Positions 41,880-49,995 of a DNA stretch of 64,000 nucleotides are shown one piece after another. The DNA is from Microbacterium nymphoidis (GTDB lineage: Bacteria > Actinomycetota > Actinomycetes > Actinomycetales > Microbacteriaceae). The DNA lies in contig NZ_JAJNOD010000008.1 in the NCBI RefSeq assembly GCF_021044885.1, forward strand, positions 1 to 64,000, in the 5' to 3' direction. Each line of letters opens with the position of its first letter. The stretch's first letter is position 1. The notes below the pieces were generated by a model that made no database searches, had not been told where the DNA came from, and saw only the letters and a program-made list of their open reading frames with translations. The position numbers and the translations under genes are program-made.

Positions 41880-42493
41880 GCGTCGTCCTTTCCAGCGATG
41901 AAGTGTTGGGAAGCGCGGTGCAGCTCCGACGGTTCGCCCCACTGCAGGGCTCCCGCCGCGAGATCCGCGCACAGTGATTCGGTGAATTCGATGTCGGCGT
42001 TCAGCAGGGCGATCGCCCGCTGCAGCTCGACGAGATACTGCCGGTCGACGGGCTTCGCCAGAGCGCCGGTGTAGCCGCCCTGATACTCGTCGCGCAGGGT
42101 GGCGAGCTGGTCGACGCGCTGCCTGAGCAGAACGACGACCTCCTCGCGCGGCAGGTTGTGAGCCTCCGCCAGCGCCACCGCGAACTCATCCGGGCGATCG
42201 GTGGAACCGAGGCGCTCGCGCACCCAGCTGACGATCTCCGCGGCGCCGGCCGGCAGCAGCGTGTAGGTGGTGCGTTCGGGGCGATTGCCTTCGCGGTCGG
42301 TGCCGGCCTCGGCGATCCATCCGTCACGCACGAGCCCGGCGATCTGGTTGTAGAAGGTGCCGTTCTGGATGGACACCAGTCGGTTCTCCCGGCGATGGCG
42401 CAGCAGCCGCATCATCTCGTACGGGTGCATGTCCCGCTCGCGCAGCAGCGCCAGGATCATGACCCCGAGCGGACGCACGGGTCGTGTGCTCAT
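41876..42493 (-). CDS. PadR-family regulator of the MFS exporter
   Basis: A 205-residue PadR/Vir-like regulator. The winged helix (about residues 8-90) has PLGVMILALLRERDMHPYEMMRLLRHR and VSIQNGTFYNQIAGLVRDGWI. A C-terminal helical domain (about 110-205) includes YLVELQRAIALLNADIEFTESL. It shares an operon with the exporter (ATGA overlap), the usual arrangement for a drug-sensing autorepressor. GGAGG lies 10 nt upstream of ATG 42493. Repeats in the short divergent gap (42513-42538) are its probable operator. Confidence 0.92.
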   Translation of the reverse strand: MSTRPVRPLGVMILALLRERDMHPYEMMRLLRHRRENRLVSIQNGTFYNQIAGLVRDGWIAEAGTDREGNRPERTTYTLLPAGAAEIVSWVRERLGSTDRPDEFAVALAEAHNLPREEVVVLLRQRVDQLATLRDEYQGGYTGALAKPVDRQYLVELQRAIALLNADIEFTESLCADLAAGALQWGEPSELHRASQHFIAGKDDA

Positions 42494-42512
42494 CGTTCGA
42501 TCGCCTCCAATT

Positions 42513-42538
42513 AGTACAGATGGAATAGTACACCTGTA
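42513..42538. promoter_or_regulatory. Candidate PadR operator
   Basis: AGTACA occurs twice 14 bp apart (42513-42518 and 42527-42532), inside a TACAG..CTGTA inverted repeat (42515-42519, 42534-42538). It is AT-rich and 20 bp from the regulator start. Confidence 0.5.
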
Positions 42539-42567
42539 ATTCTCTCTCGAAACCATCGCAACCGAAG

Positions 42568-42584
42568 TTAGGTAACCCTAAGCT
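42568..42584 (+). promoter_or_regulatory. Iron box overlapping the -10 of the siderophore-interacting gene
   Basis: TTAGGTAACCCTAA (42568-42581) is a DtxR/IdeR-like dyad. It overlaps TAAGCT (42579-42584), which ends 6 nt before ATG 42591, so the repressor would block the promoter of a leaderless gene directly. Confidence 0.75.
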
Positions 42585-42590
42585 GGACTC

Positions 42591-43388
42591 ATGACCGATG
42601 TTCAGCCACGTTTCCACCGCGAAGTCACCCGCTACGACCTCGTCAGCCGATCACTCACCGTCTCCCGCGTGGAGCGCGTCGCCCCGGAGATGATCCGCGT
42701 CACGCTGTCCGGGGATGAGCTCGCCGGATTCGTGAGCACCGGCCCCGCGGACCACGTCAAGGTGTTCTTCCCCGACGCGGACGGGGTCTTCCACACCCGG
42801 CGCCCCGACGGCGAGCCGACGGGACCCGTGGTCCTCCGCGACTTCACGCCGCTGCTCAGCGATGGGGAGCTCGCCCTGGACTTCTACACCCATGCCGATC
42901 CGGGTCCGGCGGCGGCCTGGGCGCAGTCGGTGAGTGTCGGCGATCCCGCACGGATCGCCGGTCCGCGCGGCTCCCGTGGCGTTCCGGCGGGAATCTCGCG
43001 CGCCATCCTGTTCGCCGACGAGACCGCGATGCCCGCCGTGACACGGTGGCTGGAACTGCTGCCCGCGTCCGTCACCGTGGAGATCATCGCGATGGTCGGT
43101 GACGGCAACTGGCTGGCAGGCTATCTCGGCCGGACAGCCGCCACCGTGCACGTCACGGGTCGCGACGCGAGCGGAGCGCTGCAGACTCTGGCCGGGCTCG
43201 CCCCGATCGACGCGTCCACGTTCGTCTGGGCCGCCGGCGAAGCCACGCAGCTCGTTCCGATCCGGCGCCACCTCCGTCGCGAGCTCGGGCTGCCCAAGGA
43301 GCAGGTCGTCGTGGACGGCTACTGGCGCCGCGGCGCCGCCGACTTCGACCACCACGCGCCGCTGGATCCCACCGACCCGGAGGAATGA
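42591..43388 (+). CDS. Siderophore-interacting protein (ferric-siderophore reductase)
   Basis: A 265-residue SIP-family flavoprotein that reduces ferric siderophores in the cytoplasm to release iron. The FAD-binding barrel (about residues 18-120) includes VSTGPADHVKVFFPD and LRDFTPL. The SIP domain (about 125-250) includes ILFADETAMPAVTRWLELLP, FVWAAGEATQLVPIRRHLRRELGL and a terminal VVDGYWRRGAADF. The gene is monocistronic, divergent from the PadR-MFS operon, with an iron box at its promoter. No siderophore genes are nearby, so the substrate may be a borrowed siderophore. Confidence 0.93.
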   Translation: MTDVQPRFHREVTRYDLVSRSLTVSRVERVAPEMIRVTLSGDELAGFVSTGPADHVKVFFPDADGVFHTRRPDGEPTGPVVLRDFTPLLSDGELALDFYTHADPGPAAAWAQSVSVGDPARIAGPRGSRGVPAGISRAILFADETAMPAVTRWLELLPASVTVEIIAMVGDGNWLAGYLGRTAATVHVTGRDASGALQTLAGLAPIDASTFVWAAGEATQLVPIRRHLRRELGLPKEQVVVDGYWRRGAADFDHHAPLDPTDPEE

Positions 43389-43406
43389 CCCCGCGAGTCT
43401 TCCGCC

Positions 43407-43446
43407 TGTGGGCGAGATCCGGTCAGCGCGCCGGTTCTCGCCCACA
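43407..43446 (+). terminator. Terminator after the siderophore-interacting gene
   Basis: TGTGGGCGAGA (43407-43417) pairs perfectly with 43436-43446, with an imperfect outer extension. It is 18 nt past the stop. Confidence 0.7.
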
Positions 43447-43579
43447 GAGCGAAGTCTCACGGCAGTGCGCCACGAAGTCACACGAGAAGAGGCGTGCGAG
43501 GGTGCGCACGGAGGCGCCCGCGTAGGATCGACGCAGCCGCAGCCGCCCGGGCACCGGGCTCGACACCGAGGGAGGCGTG

Positions 43580-44722
43580 ATGGCCCGCCGGCCCACCGTG
43601 TACGACGTCGCCAAGCTCGCCGGCGTGTCCACCGCGACGGTCTCCTTCGCATTCCGCCGCCCGGATCAGGTCCGCGACAGCACCCGGGAGGCCGTGCTGG
43701 ATGCCGCCCGGGAGCTCGGGTATGTCCCGAGCGGTGCCGCACGCGGCCTCGCTCGTGGCGGCACCGGCGTGCTCGGTCTTCAGTCCTTCGATCTCCTCAC
43801 CGAGTCCGACCTGCTCTCCTCCGACGAACACGCACCCACGGAGGACGGCCCGCCCGATCCCCGCGTCTTCCCGCTCTACGTCGACGAGGTGCAGCGGGGG
43901 TTCGAACTGGAGTGCCGACGGCGCGGATGGTCCGTGCACATCAGCAACGATCCGCGCGCACCGCAGGACGTCACCGATCACGCCGGGCGCGTGGACGGGC
44001 TCGCGGTGTTCCCCAGCCGCGCGGGGTTGAGCGGCGTCGCCGGCGTACTCGAGTCGGTGGTGCGCACGGTGCCGGTCGTGCTGTTCAGCATGGGCGGCGT
44101 GAGCGCCGACGAAGCGTTTCATCGGGTGCAGGCCGACAACAACGGCGGTGCGCGCGCCCTCATCACCCATCTCGTCGACCATCACGGCGCGCGCCGGTTC
44201 AGCTTCATCGGCGATCTCGCCGCGCCGGACTACCAGGAGCGATTCACCGCGATCACGGACGAGCTCACCGCTCGCGGGCTCGCGCGGCCCGCGACTCCCC
44301 TCATCGCGTCAGAAGGTCCGCCCACGTCGGACCATCCCTCCGCACCGGACGACATCGCAGACCACGCGACGTCGCAGGTCGCTGACGACATCGCCGCGAG
44401 CATCGCGGACGTCCCTGCGACGGAGCTTCCGGATGCCCTCGTGTGCGCGAGCGATCAGATCGCCATCGCCCTCATCGAGCGGCTCGAGCGACGCGGCATC
44501 TCCGTGCCCGGCGACGTGATCGTCACCGGCTTCGATGGGATCCTCGCCAGTCGCGTCCTTCACCCCACCCTCACCACGGTGCGCCAGCCGATGGCGGAAA
44601 TGGGACGCGCCGCCGCGCGGATCCTCATCGAGGAAGCCGAACAACGCAGCGGCACCGGCCACACCGTGATCCTGCCGACCACGCTGATGCTCGGCGAGTC
44701 CTGCGGCTGCATTCCCGGTTGA
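43580..44722 (+). CDS. LacI-family regulator beside a GH1 gene
   Basis: A 380-residue LacI/GalR regulator. The HTH (about residues 5-50) reads PTVYDVAKLAGVSTATVSFAFRRPD; the hinge helix (YVPSGAARGLARG) carries GAARG where many members have NxxAR. The sugar-binding core follows, ending with ALVCASDQIAIALIERL, VTGFDGI and LTTVRQPM. Insertions near residues 75-95 and 250-275 make it longer than the usual 340. ATG 43580 is 4 nt from GGAGG. It precedes a GH1 gene by 155 bp, so it probably controls that gene in response to a glucoside. I see no clear operator palindrome in the gap. Confidence 0.9.
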   Translation: MARRPTVYDVAKLAGVSTATVSFAFRRPDQVRDSTREAVLDAARELGYVPSGAARGLARGGTGVLGLQSFDLLTESDLLSSDEHAPTEDGPPDPRVFPLYVDEVQRGFELECRRRGWSVHISNDPRAPQDVTDHAGRVDGLAVFPSRAGLSGVAGVLESVVRTVPVVLFSMGGVSADEAFHRVQADNNGGARALITHLVDHHGARRFSFIGDLAAPDYQERFTAITDELTARGLARPATPLIASEGPPTSDHPSAPDDIADHATSQVADDIAASIADVPATELPDALVCASDQIAIALIERLERRGISVPGDVIVTGFDGILASRVLHPTLTTVRQPMAEMGRAAARILIEEAEQRSGTGHTVILPTTLMLGESCGCIPG

Positions 44723-44877
44723 TCCGCCGGCACCCTTGCGTCGCTCCGGTGATCGAGCAATACTCGAACATGATCTAAGCGCGTAGATTCGCGCACGGAT
44801 CTCGACTCGACGCTCCCGCACGAGATTCGCACCGATGCTTCGCGAGCACGCCGAGACCCGCCCACGAAAGGACTCAC

Positions 44878-46035
44878 GTGACCAGCTTCCCCGACTCCTT
44901 CTTCTGGGGTGCGGCAACGGCCGCCCACCAGATCGAGGGCAACAACATCGGCTCGGACTGGTGGGAGATGGAGAACTCCCCGCAGATGCACATCGCCGAA
45001 CGCAGTGGCGACGCCGCCGACAGCCTGCACCGATACCCCGAGGACATGCAGTTGCTGGCCGACCGTGGATTCGACATGTACCGGTTCAGCATCGAGTGGG
45101 CGCGCATCGAACCCGAGGACGGACAGTTCTCGGAGGCGATGCTGCAGCACTACCGTCGCATGATCGAGACCGCGATCGAGCTCGGCCTGACCCCCAATGT
45201 GACACTGCACCACTTCACCAACCCGCGCTGGTTCGCCCACGGCGGTGGGTGGCGCCGCGACGACGCCCCCGATGTGTTCCTCCGCTACGCCACCCGCGCC
45301 GCAGAGATCCTTGCGGGGGTGGAATGGGTGGTGACCATCAACGAGCCCAACATGGTCGCCGTGGTGCACGATTTCGCCGCCCCGAACCAGTCCGATGAAC
45401 CCCCGGCTCCGGACCCGGTGGTCACACAGAACCTCATCCGTGCCCATCACCTCACCGGGGCGATGCTGCGCGCGCGTGGCCACAAGGTGGGATGGACGAT
45501 CGCCAACCAGGCCTACCATGCGGTCCCGGGCTACGAGGCTGAGACTCTCGCCTACCAGTACCCGCGGGAGGATGTCTTCCTGGAGGCGGCACGCGGTGAC
45601 GACTGGCTGGGCGTGCAGGCCTATCTCCGGACGTTCATCGGCGAGGGCGGGCGGCCGCAGCCGATCCCGGAGGGCGTGGAGCGCACGCTGACCGGGTGGG
45701 AGTACTTCCCCGAGGCCCTGGGCATCGCGATCCGCCACAGCGCCGAGGTGGTGGGCGATGTCCCCCTCATCGTCACGGAGAACGGCATGGCCACCTCCGA
45801 TGATCAGCGCCGCATCGACTACACCGGCGTGGCGCTGCGCGACGTGGCCTCGGCGATCGCCGACGGCATCGACGTCCGCGGCTACCTGCACTGGTCCCTG
45901 CTCGACAACTACGAGTGGGGATCGTTCCGCCCGACCTTCGGCCTGGTGGCCGTCGATCCCGTAACGTTCGAGCGTCGCCCCAAGCCCAGCCTGGACTGGC
46001 TGGCCGGCGTGGCCCGCACCGGCCGCCTCAGCTGA
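44878..46035 (+). CDS. Short GH1 beta-glycosidase
   Basis: A 385-residue family 1 glycosidase. TINEPN (acid/base Glu) and IVTENGM (nucleophile Glu) are present, as are FFWGAATAAHQIEG and GYLHWSLLDNYEWGSF. It retains both catalytic residues but is about 60-100 residues shorter than typical members, including the bglC-like copy at 56440. The shortening lies mainly in the loops between the two Glu residues. No signal peptide, so it is cytoplasmic. The GTG start at 44878 has AAAGGA upstream. The LacI gene in front is its likely regulator. The substrate is unknown and may differ from cellobiose. Confidence 0.92.
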   Translation: MTSFPDSFFWGAATAAHQIEGNNIGSDWWEMENSPQMHIAERSGDAADSLHRYPEDMQLLADRGFDMYRFSIEWARIEPEDGQFSEAMLQHYRRMIETAIELGLTPNVTLHHFTNPRWFAHGGGWRRDDAPDVFLRYATRAAEILAGVEWVVTINEPNMVAVVHDFAAPNQSDEPPAPDPVVTQNLIRAHHLTGAMLRARGHKVGWTIANQAYHAVPGYEAETLAYQYPREDVFLEAARGDDWLGVQAYLRTFIGEGGRPQPIPEGVERTLTGWEYFPEALGIAIRHSAEVVGDVPLIVTENGMATSDDQRRIDYTGVALRDVASAIADGIDVRGYLHWSLLDNYEWGSFRPTFGLVAVDPVTFERRPKPSLDWLAGVARTGRLS

Positions 46036-46071
46036 CACACGGCAGGGGTTTCGTGTGCCGCCCGCGCGGCG

Positions 46072-46077
46072 TACGAT
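46072..46077 (+). promoter_or_regulatory. -10 element of a leaderless gene (46085)
   Basis: TACGAT ends 7 nt before ATG 46085. No ribosome site. Confidence 0.6.
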
Positions 46078-46084
46078 CCCCGGC

Positions 46085-46414
46085 ATGGTCCACGAGCGCG
46101 CGCACGAGATCTTCGATGACCTGACCCCGCAGTTCACGTCGTTGCCCGACGTGGCGCTCGGGCGGATGTTCGGCACGATCGGTCTCGGCGTCCGCGGCAA
46201 GATCTTCGCGTTCGTCGGCAGCGGCGGTGACCTGATCGTGAAGGTCGGCGAACGCCGCGCCGGGGAACTCGTGGCCGACGGCACAGCGGAGCGCACCGTG
46301 ATGCGCGGACGCGAGATGCGCGAATGGCTCTCGCTGCGCATCGAGCAGGACGAGCTCTGGGCACCGCTCATGAGCGAGGCGCATGACTTCGTCGACGCCA
46401 TCACCCCGCGCTGA
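46085..46414 (+). CDS. TfoX/Sxy N-terminal-domain protein
   Basis: A 109-residue protein of the TfoX N-terminal family. ALGRMFGTIGLGVRGKIFAFVGSGGDLIVKVGERRAGELVADGTAE is the conserved core. In Gammaproteobacteria, TfoX/Sxy activates competence, but short actinobacterial members have no known role, and no competence genes are nearby. The promoter makes a leaderless transcript. It faces the PPOX-type gene, with stops 26 bp apart. Confidence 0.85.
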   Translation: MVHERAHEIFDDLTPQFTSLPDVALGRMFGTIGLGVRGKIFAFVGSGGDLIVKVGERRAGELVADGTAERTVMRGREMREWLSLRIEQDELWAPLMSEAHDFVDAITPR

Positions 46415-46440
46415 TCACCGGAGCGTGCTCGTGTCGCGGG

Positions 46441-46881
46441 TCACCAGGCCAGCAGCTTGGTCGGCCGGAGCAGAATGAGGGCGGAGAAACTCTCGACGAT
46501 GTCATCCAGCGGCATGCCGTAGTCTGCGATCGCCTCCCGGTACTTCACCTCGTACGCCTCGCGTCGCGGTGCCATCCACGCCGCCGTTCCGCCCTCTCGC
46601 AGTTCCGCATCGCCACTGAGGATCACCACGTCATCGCCGAACGGGCCTCCCGCGTTGAGGTGGAACTGGGCGGCCGAGCCCGCGCGCAGGTGCTTCACCT
46701 TAGCCGTGTCGGGGCGAGTGATGATGACCACCTCGCCGTCCTCCCAGAAGAACCACACCGGCACCGAGCGCGGCGCGCCCGCACGATCCACCGTCGAGAT
46801 CCACCCCACCAGCTCGCGCCGCAGCGCCGCCAGCGCCTTCACGTGCACCGGATCCGTCTCGTCCCACACCAGTTCGCTCAT
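46441..46881 (-). CDS. Pyridoxamine 5'-phosphate oxidase-fold protein (F420/FMN type)
   Basis: A 146-residue split-barrel protein of the PPOX-like superfamily. GWISTVDRAGAPRSVPVWFFWEDGEVVIITRPDTAKVKHLRAG is the typical cofactor-binding start found in Rv1155-like and other F420- or FMN-binding reductases. Which cofactor is used cannot be told from sequence. GGAGG lies 7 nt before ATG 46881; the longer frame from 46962 overlaps the purC promoter and is rejected. It is divergent from purC. Confidence 0.87.
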   Translation of the reverse strand: MSELVWDETDPVHVKALAALRRELVGWISTVDRAGAPRSVPVWFFWEDGEVVIITRPDTAKVKHLRAGSAAQFHLNAGGPFGDDVVILSGDAELREGGTAAWMAPRREAYEVKYREAIADYGMPLDDIVESFSALILLRPTKLLAW

Positions 46882-46942
46882 GTCATCGCCTCCGCGGGTC
46901 ACGATACGAGGGGCCACCGACAGGGGAAAGGCGCGGAGGCGC

Positions 46943-46948
46943 GATAAT
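46943..46948 (+). promoter_or_regulatory. -10 element of leaderless purC
   Basis: GATAAT ends 6 nt before GTG 46955. Confidence 0.6.
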
Positions 46949-46954
46949 GGTGGC

Positions 46955-47836
46955 GTGAGCACCGCGCGCGAGATCCCCGGCTGGAAGCACGTCTATTCCG
47001 GAAAGGTCCGGGACCTCTACGAGCCCGCGGACGGGCCGGCGGATCGGATGCTGGTGGTGGCCTCCGATCGCGTGAGCGCCTTCGACTTCGTACTCTCACC
47101 CGACATCCCCGACAAGGGCGTCCTGCTCACCAGCCTCAGCGGATGGTGGTTCGAGCAGCTGGCGGGCGCCGATGGCGGCGTTCCGGTCGCCAACCACCTC
47201 ACGGGGCAGGAGCCTCCCGCCGAGGTGACTGGCCGCGCGATGGTGGCCAGGAAGCTGTCGATGATCCCGATCGAGTGCGTCGTGCGCGGCTATCTCACCG
47301 GCTCCGGCTGGAAGGAGTACCAGCAGAGCGGCTCGATCTGCGGTGTGGCGCTGCCCACGGGACTCCAGGACGGCGACCGCCTGCCCGAACCGATCTTCAC
47401 GCCCGCGTACAAGGCGCCACTGGGCGAGCATGACGAGAACATCACCTTCGAGCAGTCGGAGGAGATCGTCGGCGAAGAACTGGCGGCCGACCTGCGGGAC
47501 CTGTCCCTGCAGATCTACCGTCGCGCTGCCGCCACAGCCGAAGCGCACGGACTGATCCTGGCCGACACCAAGTTCGAGTTCGGTCACGACGCCGACGGAT
47601 CACTGACCCTCGGCGACGAGGTGCTCACGAGCGACTCCTCGCGCTACTGGGACCGCGCCGCGTGGGAGAAGGGGGAGACTCCGGCCGAACGCATGGCGAG
47701 CTTCGACAAGCAGATCGTGCGCGACTGGCTCGCCGCGAACTGGGACAAGACCGGCACTCCCCCGGAACTGCCCGCCGACATCGTGGCCGAGACCGCGGCA
47801 CGATACGGCGAGCTGCTCACCCGCCTGCAGTCCTGA
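46955..47836 (+). CDS. purC: SAICAR synthase
   Basis: A 293-residue PurC that joins CAIR and aspartate. YSGKVRDLYEP (ATP-binding SGKVRD motif), DRVSAFDFVLSPDIPDKG, PIECVVRGYLTGSGWKEYQ and LADTKFEFGHD are diagnostic. The start is GTG 46955, directly downstream of a GATAAT -10, giving a leaderless mRNA; the upstream in-frame extension overlaps the divergent gene and is rejected. It is monocistronic and ends 15 bp from the convergent TetR gene. Confidence 0.96.
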   Translation: MSTAREIPGWKHVYSGKVRDLYEPADGPADRMLVVASDRVSAFDFVLSPDIPDKGVLLTSLSGWWFEQLAGADGGVPVANHLTGQEPPAEVTGRAMVARKLSMIPIECVVRGYLTGSGWKEYQQSGSICGVALPTGLQDGDRLPEPIFTPAYKAPLGEHDENITFEQSEEIVGEELAADLRDLSLQIYRRAAATAEAHGLILADTKFEFGHDADGSLTLGDEVLTSDSSRYWDRAAWEKGETPAERMASFDKQIVRDWLAANWDKTGTPPELPADIVAETAARYGELLTRLQS

Positions 47837-47851
47837 GCCGGGACACGGCAC

Positions 47852-48427
47852 TCACCCGAGGAGAGCGAGTGCGGTGTCGATGCTGCGCGCCGCCTCCGCA
47901 GCATCCACCCTCGCCATCGCGAAGGCGGCGACCATGAGTCCGGTGACCGCGTCGGCGAGCCGCGCGAGCTCCGGCGCTGGCACCTGTCCGCGCGCGGCGT
48001 GCAGCCCCCGCACGACCGCGTCACGCAGTTCCGCACGGTAGTCGGCGATCACGCGAGCCACCTGCGGGTCGTCGGCGATCGGCGCCCCTGCGGTGTTGAT
48101 GAGCAGGCAGCCGTTCGCGGCGGGCATCGACTCGAGGTTCTGAAACGCCGCGCGCAAGCCGGTGAGGTAGTCCGCGAGCGCGCTCGGTTCGACATGCTGG
48201 CCGGCCAGGGGTCGCAGCCGGGGCCGCACGACCTCCGTGAGGTAGCTGTCGACGGCGGCGTCGAACAGTCCTCGCTTCGATCCGAACGCGTTGTAGATGC
48301 TGGAACGGCTGAGTCCGGTCGCGGCCTCGAGCTCGGGGATCGAGGTGCTTTCGTACCCGGTTCGCCAGAACAGCGCGCGAGCCGCCCGCACGACCGTGTC
48401 TCGATCGAAGCTCTGCGTGCGTGCCAT
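47852..48427 (-). CDS. TetR-family repressor
   Basis: A 191-residue TetR-type regulator. The HTH (about residues 8-50) includes VRAARALFWRTGYESTSIPELEAATGLSRSSIYNAFGSKRGLF. The C-terminal domain includes NGCLLINTAGAP, as in the TetR_C group of nitroreductase/oxidoreductase regulators. AAGGTGGG precedes ATG 48427. A 40-bp perfect palindrome in the 80-bp divergent gap is its probable operator, controlling itself and the DUF1304-oxidoreductase operon. Confidence 0.93.
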   Translation of the reverse strand: MARTQSFDRDTVVRAARALFWRTGYESTSIPELEAATGLSRSSIYNAFGSKRGLFDAAVDSYLTEVVRPRLRPLAGQHVEPSALADYLTGLRAAFQNLESMPAANGCLLINTAGAPIADDPQVARVIADYRAELRDAVVRGLHAARGQVPAPELARLADAVTGLMVAAFAMARVDAAEAARSIDTALALLG

Positions 48428-48440
48428 GGATTCCCACCTT

Positions 48441-48480
48441 TGTAACGACCTGTCCAGTATATACTGGACAGGTCGTTACA
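48441..48480. promoter_or_regulatory. 40-bp perfect palindrome, TetR operator
   Basis: Positions 48441-48460 are the exact reverse complement of 48461-48480, with no spacer. The half-site reads TGTAACGACCTGTCCAGTAT. It sits between divergent genes, 13 bp from the repressor start and 27 bp from the DUF1304 start, and probably contains both promoters. Confidence 0.9.
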
Positions 48481-48507
48481 GAATTGACTCGACAGAAGGA
48501 GATCCCC

Positions 48508-48894
48508 ATGGTGATCGCAGGCCTGATCCTCGCCGGCATCGCAGCGCTCGTCCACGTCTACATCTTCGTGATGGAGTCGCTGACCTGGACGACACCGCGC
48601 GTCCGCGCCACCTTCGGCTTGAGTGAGGAGGAGGCGCATGCCACGAAGGAGATGGCGTTCAACCAGGGGTTCTACAACCTGTTCCTCGCCATCATCGCCG
48701 TGGTCGGCATCGTCGCTTTCCTCCTCGGCACCACGTCACTGGGCGCCGGCCTGGTGTTCGCGGGCACAGGTGCCATGGCGGGCGCAGCGCTCGTCCTGCT
48801 TCTCTCCAGCCCCGACAAGCGCAGCGCCGCCCTCAAGCAGGGCGTGATCCCGGCCCTTGCCGTCCTCCTGCTCGCCCTCGGCCTCGCGCTCTGA
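48508..48894 (+). CDS. DUF1304 membrane protein
   Basis: A 128-residue four-helix DUF1304 protein. MESLTWTTPRVRATFGLSEEEAHATKEMAFNQGFYNLFLA is the family signature between the first two helices. No function is known, but these genes often sit under TetR control with oxidoreductases, as here. AAGGAGA lies 5 nt before ATG 48508. The oxidoreductase gene follows after 34 bp. Confidence 0.92.
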   Translation: MVIAGLILAGIAALVHVYIFVMESLTWTTPRVRATFGLSEEEAHATKEMAFNQGFYNLFLAIIAVVGIVAFLLGTTSLGAGLVFAGTGAMAGAALVLLLSSPDKRSAALKQGVIPALAVLLLALGLAL

Positions 48895-48928
48895 CCGTCC
48901 GCGCGCTCCTCCTCAGAAAGAGAGTTCC

Positions 48929-49957
48929 ATGTCCACTGCCCTGAGCACCCAGATCCGTCTCGCGAAGCGCCCCGTGGGGTGGCCGACGCACGAGGACTTC
49001 GAGACCGCCGAGATCGCGTATGACACCCCGGCTGCCGGAGAAGTCCGGGTGCGCAACGAGTTCGTCTCGGTCGATCCGTACATGCGCGGGCGGATGAACG
49101 ACGTCCGCAGCTACGTCGCGCCCTACGCGCTCGGCGAGACTATCGCCGGTGGCGCGATCGGCCGCGTGGTCGAGTCGAACGCCGCGGAGCTCCCCGTGGG
49201 AACGCTGGTTCTTCACCAGCACGGCTGGGCCGACGTCGTCCAGGCCCCGGCCACCACCTTCCGTGCGGTACCGGAGCTCGACGGCGTCCCGTCCTCGGTG
49301 CGCCTGCACATCCTGGGGATGACGGGTCTCACCGCGTACGTCGGTCTCACCACGATCGCCGCGATGAAGCCCGGCGACACGGTGTTCGTCTCCGGTGCCG
49401 CAGGCGCCGTGGGCACCGCCGTCGGCCAGATCGCGAAGCTCCTCGGAGCGGGGCGGGTGATCGGCTCCGCCGGCAGCGCGGAGAAGGTCGCTCTGCTCAC
49501 CGGGAAGTACGGCTACGACGCCGCTTTCAACTACAAGGACGGCGACGTTCGCGCACAGCTCGCCGCAGCGGCGCCGCAGGGGATCGACGTGTTCTTCGAC
49601 AACGTCGGCGGCGATCACCTCGAAGCCGCACTGGACGCCTTCAACGATGGCGGGCGCGCCGCGCTCTGCGGCGCGATCGCCGAGTACAACACGACGGGCC
49701 GCACTCCCGGCCCCGACAACATGGCCAACATCATCACGCGCGGCCTCACGCTCACCGGGTTCACTCTCGCGAACCACCTCGGCGTCGCGCCGGAGTTCCA
49801 GGAGAAGATGGCGGGCTGGTTCGCAGCGGGCGAGATCGCCTATGACGAGACCATCGTGGACGGCATCGAGAACACCGTCGACGCCTTCCTCGACATGATG
49901 CGCGGCGCCAACACGGGCAAGATGCTGGTGCGCACCGCGCCGGCCGAGAACGCCTGA
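48929..49957 (+). CDS. NADP-dependent enone-reductase-type oxidoreductase
   Basis: A 342-residue medium-chain reductase of the leukotriene B4 12-hydroxydehydrogenase / YncB group. VSVDPYMRGRM, LGMTGLTAYVGL, VFVSGAAGAVGTAVGQIAKLLG (nucleotide loop) and YNTTGRTPGP are characteristic. It would reduce the double bond of enones with NADPH. AAAGAGAG lies close upstream of ATG 48929. It is the second gene of the TetR-controlled operon and probably detoxifies the inducer. It ends at a strong hairpin. Confidence 0.92.
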   Translation: MSTALSTQIRLAKRPVGWPTHEDFETAEIAYDTPAAGEVRVRNEFVSVDPYMRGRMNDVRSYVAPYALGETIAGGAIGRVVESNAAELPVGTLVLHQHGWADVVQAPATTFRAVPELDGVPSSVRLHILGMTGLTAYVGLTTIAAMKPGDTVFVSGAAGAVGTAVGQIAKLLGAGRVIGSAGSAEKVALLTGKYGYDAAFNYKDGDVRAQLAAAAPQGIDVFFDNVGGDHLEAALDAFNDGGRAALCGAIAEYNTTGRTPGPDNMANIITRGLTLTGFTLANHLGVAPEFQEKMAGWFAAGEIAYDETIVDGIENTVDAFLDMMRGANTGKMLVRTAPAENA

Positions 49958-49963
49958 CGACAC

Positions 49964-49990
49964 CGGCCGGCGCCTCACCGGCGCCGGCCG
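49964..49990. terminator. 11-bp bidirectional terminator
   Basis: CGGCCGGCGCC (49964-49974) pairs perfectly with 49980-49990 across a 5-nt loop, between convergent genes. Confidence 0.75.
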
Positions 49991-49995
49991 TCCCG

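Noticed and set aside
46882..46962. N-terminal extension of the PPOX-fold protein
   Set aside because: It would overlap the purC promoter and start; a good GGAGG site supports ATG 46881.
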